Below are positions 63,617-64,000 of a stretch of 64,000 nucleotides of DNA, one piece after another. A program made the position numbers and the translations under genes. Under the pieces are notes generated by a model. That model worked only from the letters and a program-made list of their open reading frames with translations. It was not told where the DNA came from and ran no database searches. The first letter of the stretch is position 1. The number at the start of each line of letters is the position of its first letter. The stretch is from Nonomuraea sp. SBT364 (GTDB lineage Bacteria; Actinomycetota; Actinomycetes; Streptosporangiales; Streptosporangiaceae), in contig NZ_LAVL01000018.1 of NCBI RefSeq assembly GCF_001083785.1, forward strand, positions 1-64,000, written 5' to 3'.

Positions 63617-63699
63617 GAGCCGAGCACAGCAGAGCCAGGCGAGGGGGCGCATTCGGGGCAGCGCAGGAGAACCAACAAATCCCCCCAGGAGGTCCGTAG

Positions 63700-64000
63700 G
63701 TGGACACATCAAAACCCCCGGCGACGTCTGCGCCGCCGGTCGAGGACGATCGAGTATGGAAAGCGGGCCGGCTGGAGCCGATGCCCATCAGGAAACTCCC
63801 CGACGCGCCTCCCTCGGTGCACATCCTCGGGCCCACCGTCTTCCTCGTGGCTCTGGGCGTGGGGATGGGCGAGTCGTACATGTGGCCCCGGCTCGTGCTG
63901 CTGTTCGGGCCGGAGATCAGATGGTTGTTCCTGATCGGCGTGACGCTCCAGGCCGTGGTCATGCTCGAGATGGCCCGCTACGCGATGGCGACGGGGGAGA
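63700..64000 (+). CDS. Nramp-like transporter, N-terminal part (runs off right edge)
   Basis: GTG 63700 has AGGAGG at 63687-63692, seven bases upstream. About 100 residues are present: a hydrophilic N-terminus, then VHILGPTVFLVALGVGMGES and YMWPRLVLLFGPEIRWLFLI, resembling the first helices of Nramp-family carriers (usually GPG...GSGxxxWP). The role is unknown; in an oxalate operon an organic-acid or metal import function is possible. The remainder lies outside the window. Confidence 0.65.
   Translation, partial: MDTSKPPATSAPPVEDDRVWKAGRLEPMPIRKLPDAPPSVHILGPTVFLVALGVGMGESYMWPRLVLLFGPEIRWLFLIGVTLQAVVMLEMARYAMATGE

Overview
The window is high-GC DNA with GTG/TTG starts, four-base ATGA/GTGA overlaps and many actinobacterial families (DUF397 with Scr1-type XRE regulators, DUF2630, CU044_5270, Zur-ZnuABC, MocR). 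It fits a filamentous actinomycete, most likely Streptosporangiales such as Nonomuraea; the genus is inference. No rRNA, tRNA, CRISPR array or insertion sequence was recognised.

Layout. 1-3940: a decayed Ser/Thr kinase, a GNAT acetyltransferase, a DUF2630 protein, and leuA preceded by a Leu-rich leader peptide with competing hairpins. 3921-7002: a lower-GC operon for a WXG100-like protein, a 735-residue EF-hand protein and a lipoprotein. 7278-9310: a DUF397/XRE/ATPase group whose XRE gene carries a one-base frameshift. 9327-18605: an NmrA-like reductase, then an MFS pump, a rifampicin-phosphotransferase-like enzyme and a TetR behind tandem palindromic operators, then a second TetR divergent from a DUF2568, epimerase and Gfo/Idh operon, and a secreted trypsin-like protease. 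18662-23944: amide use (acetamidase/formamidase, APC permease, AmiC-like amide sensor, MarR) and glutamate dehydrogenase. 24126-30436: a PhoD phosphatase, an ECF sigma factor with a CU044_5270 protein, ornithine aminotransferase with a DDAH-type hydrolase, and an Lrp regulator. 30524-37299: a GH1 beta-glucosidase fused in frame to a complete LacI regulator, a secreted GH16-CBM6 beta-glucanase behind two LacI-type operators, and a three-gene membrane/vWA/coiled-coil group. 37402-46714: phospholipid head-group transferase, recO, undecaprenyl diphosphate synthase, a K+ channel-like protein, a MocR regulator whose start codon overlaps that of a divergent class-V aminotransferase, an APH-like kinase, an AlkD-like protein and a CGNR protein. 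46786-50651: EamA exporter and the zur-znuBCA zinc locus with a Zur box.

50720-64000 is the most coherent block and looks like a complete oxalate/formate catabolic island. Frc would activate oxalate to oxalyl-CoA. A ThDP enzyme would decarboxylate it to formyl-CoA. An NAD-linked molybdenum formate dehydrogenase would oxidise formate to CO2; its alpha subunit is split into two non-adjacent genes, and its E and F diaphorase parts are fused. FdhD and MoeA would mature the Mo cofactor. An ADP-forming acyl-CoA synthetase, a ketopantoate-reductase-like protein and the start of an Nramp-like transporter complete it. Three copies of a GTATACAGTAT-type site lie upstream of its separate transcription units, suggesting one shared regulator outside the window.

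The strongest candidates for new biology are the GH1-LacI fusion with the LacI-type operators at the glucanase gene, the oxalate island with its split formate dehydrogenase and possible ATP recovery from formyl-CoA, and the efflux/phosphotransferase/TetR cassette.
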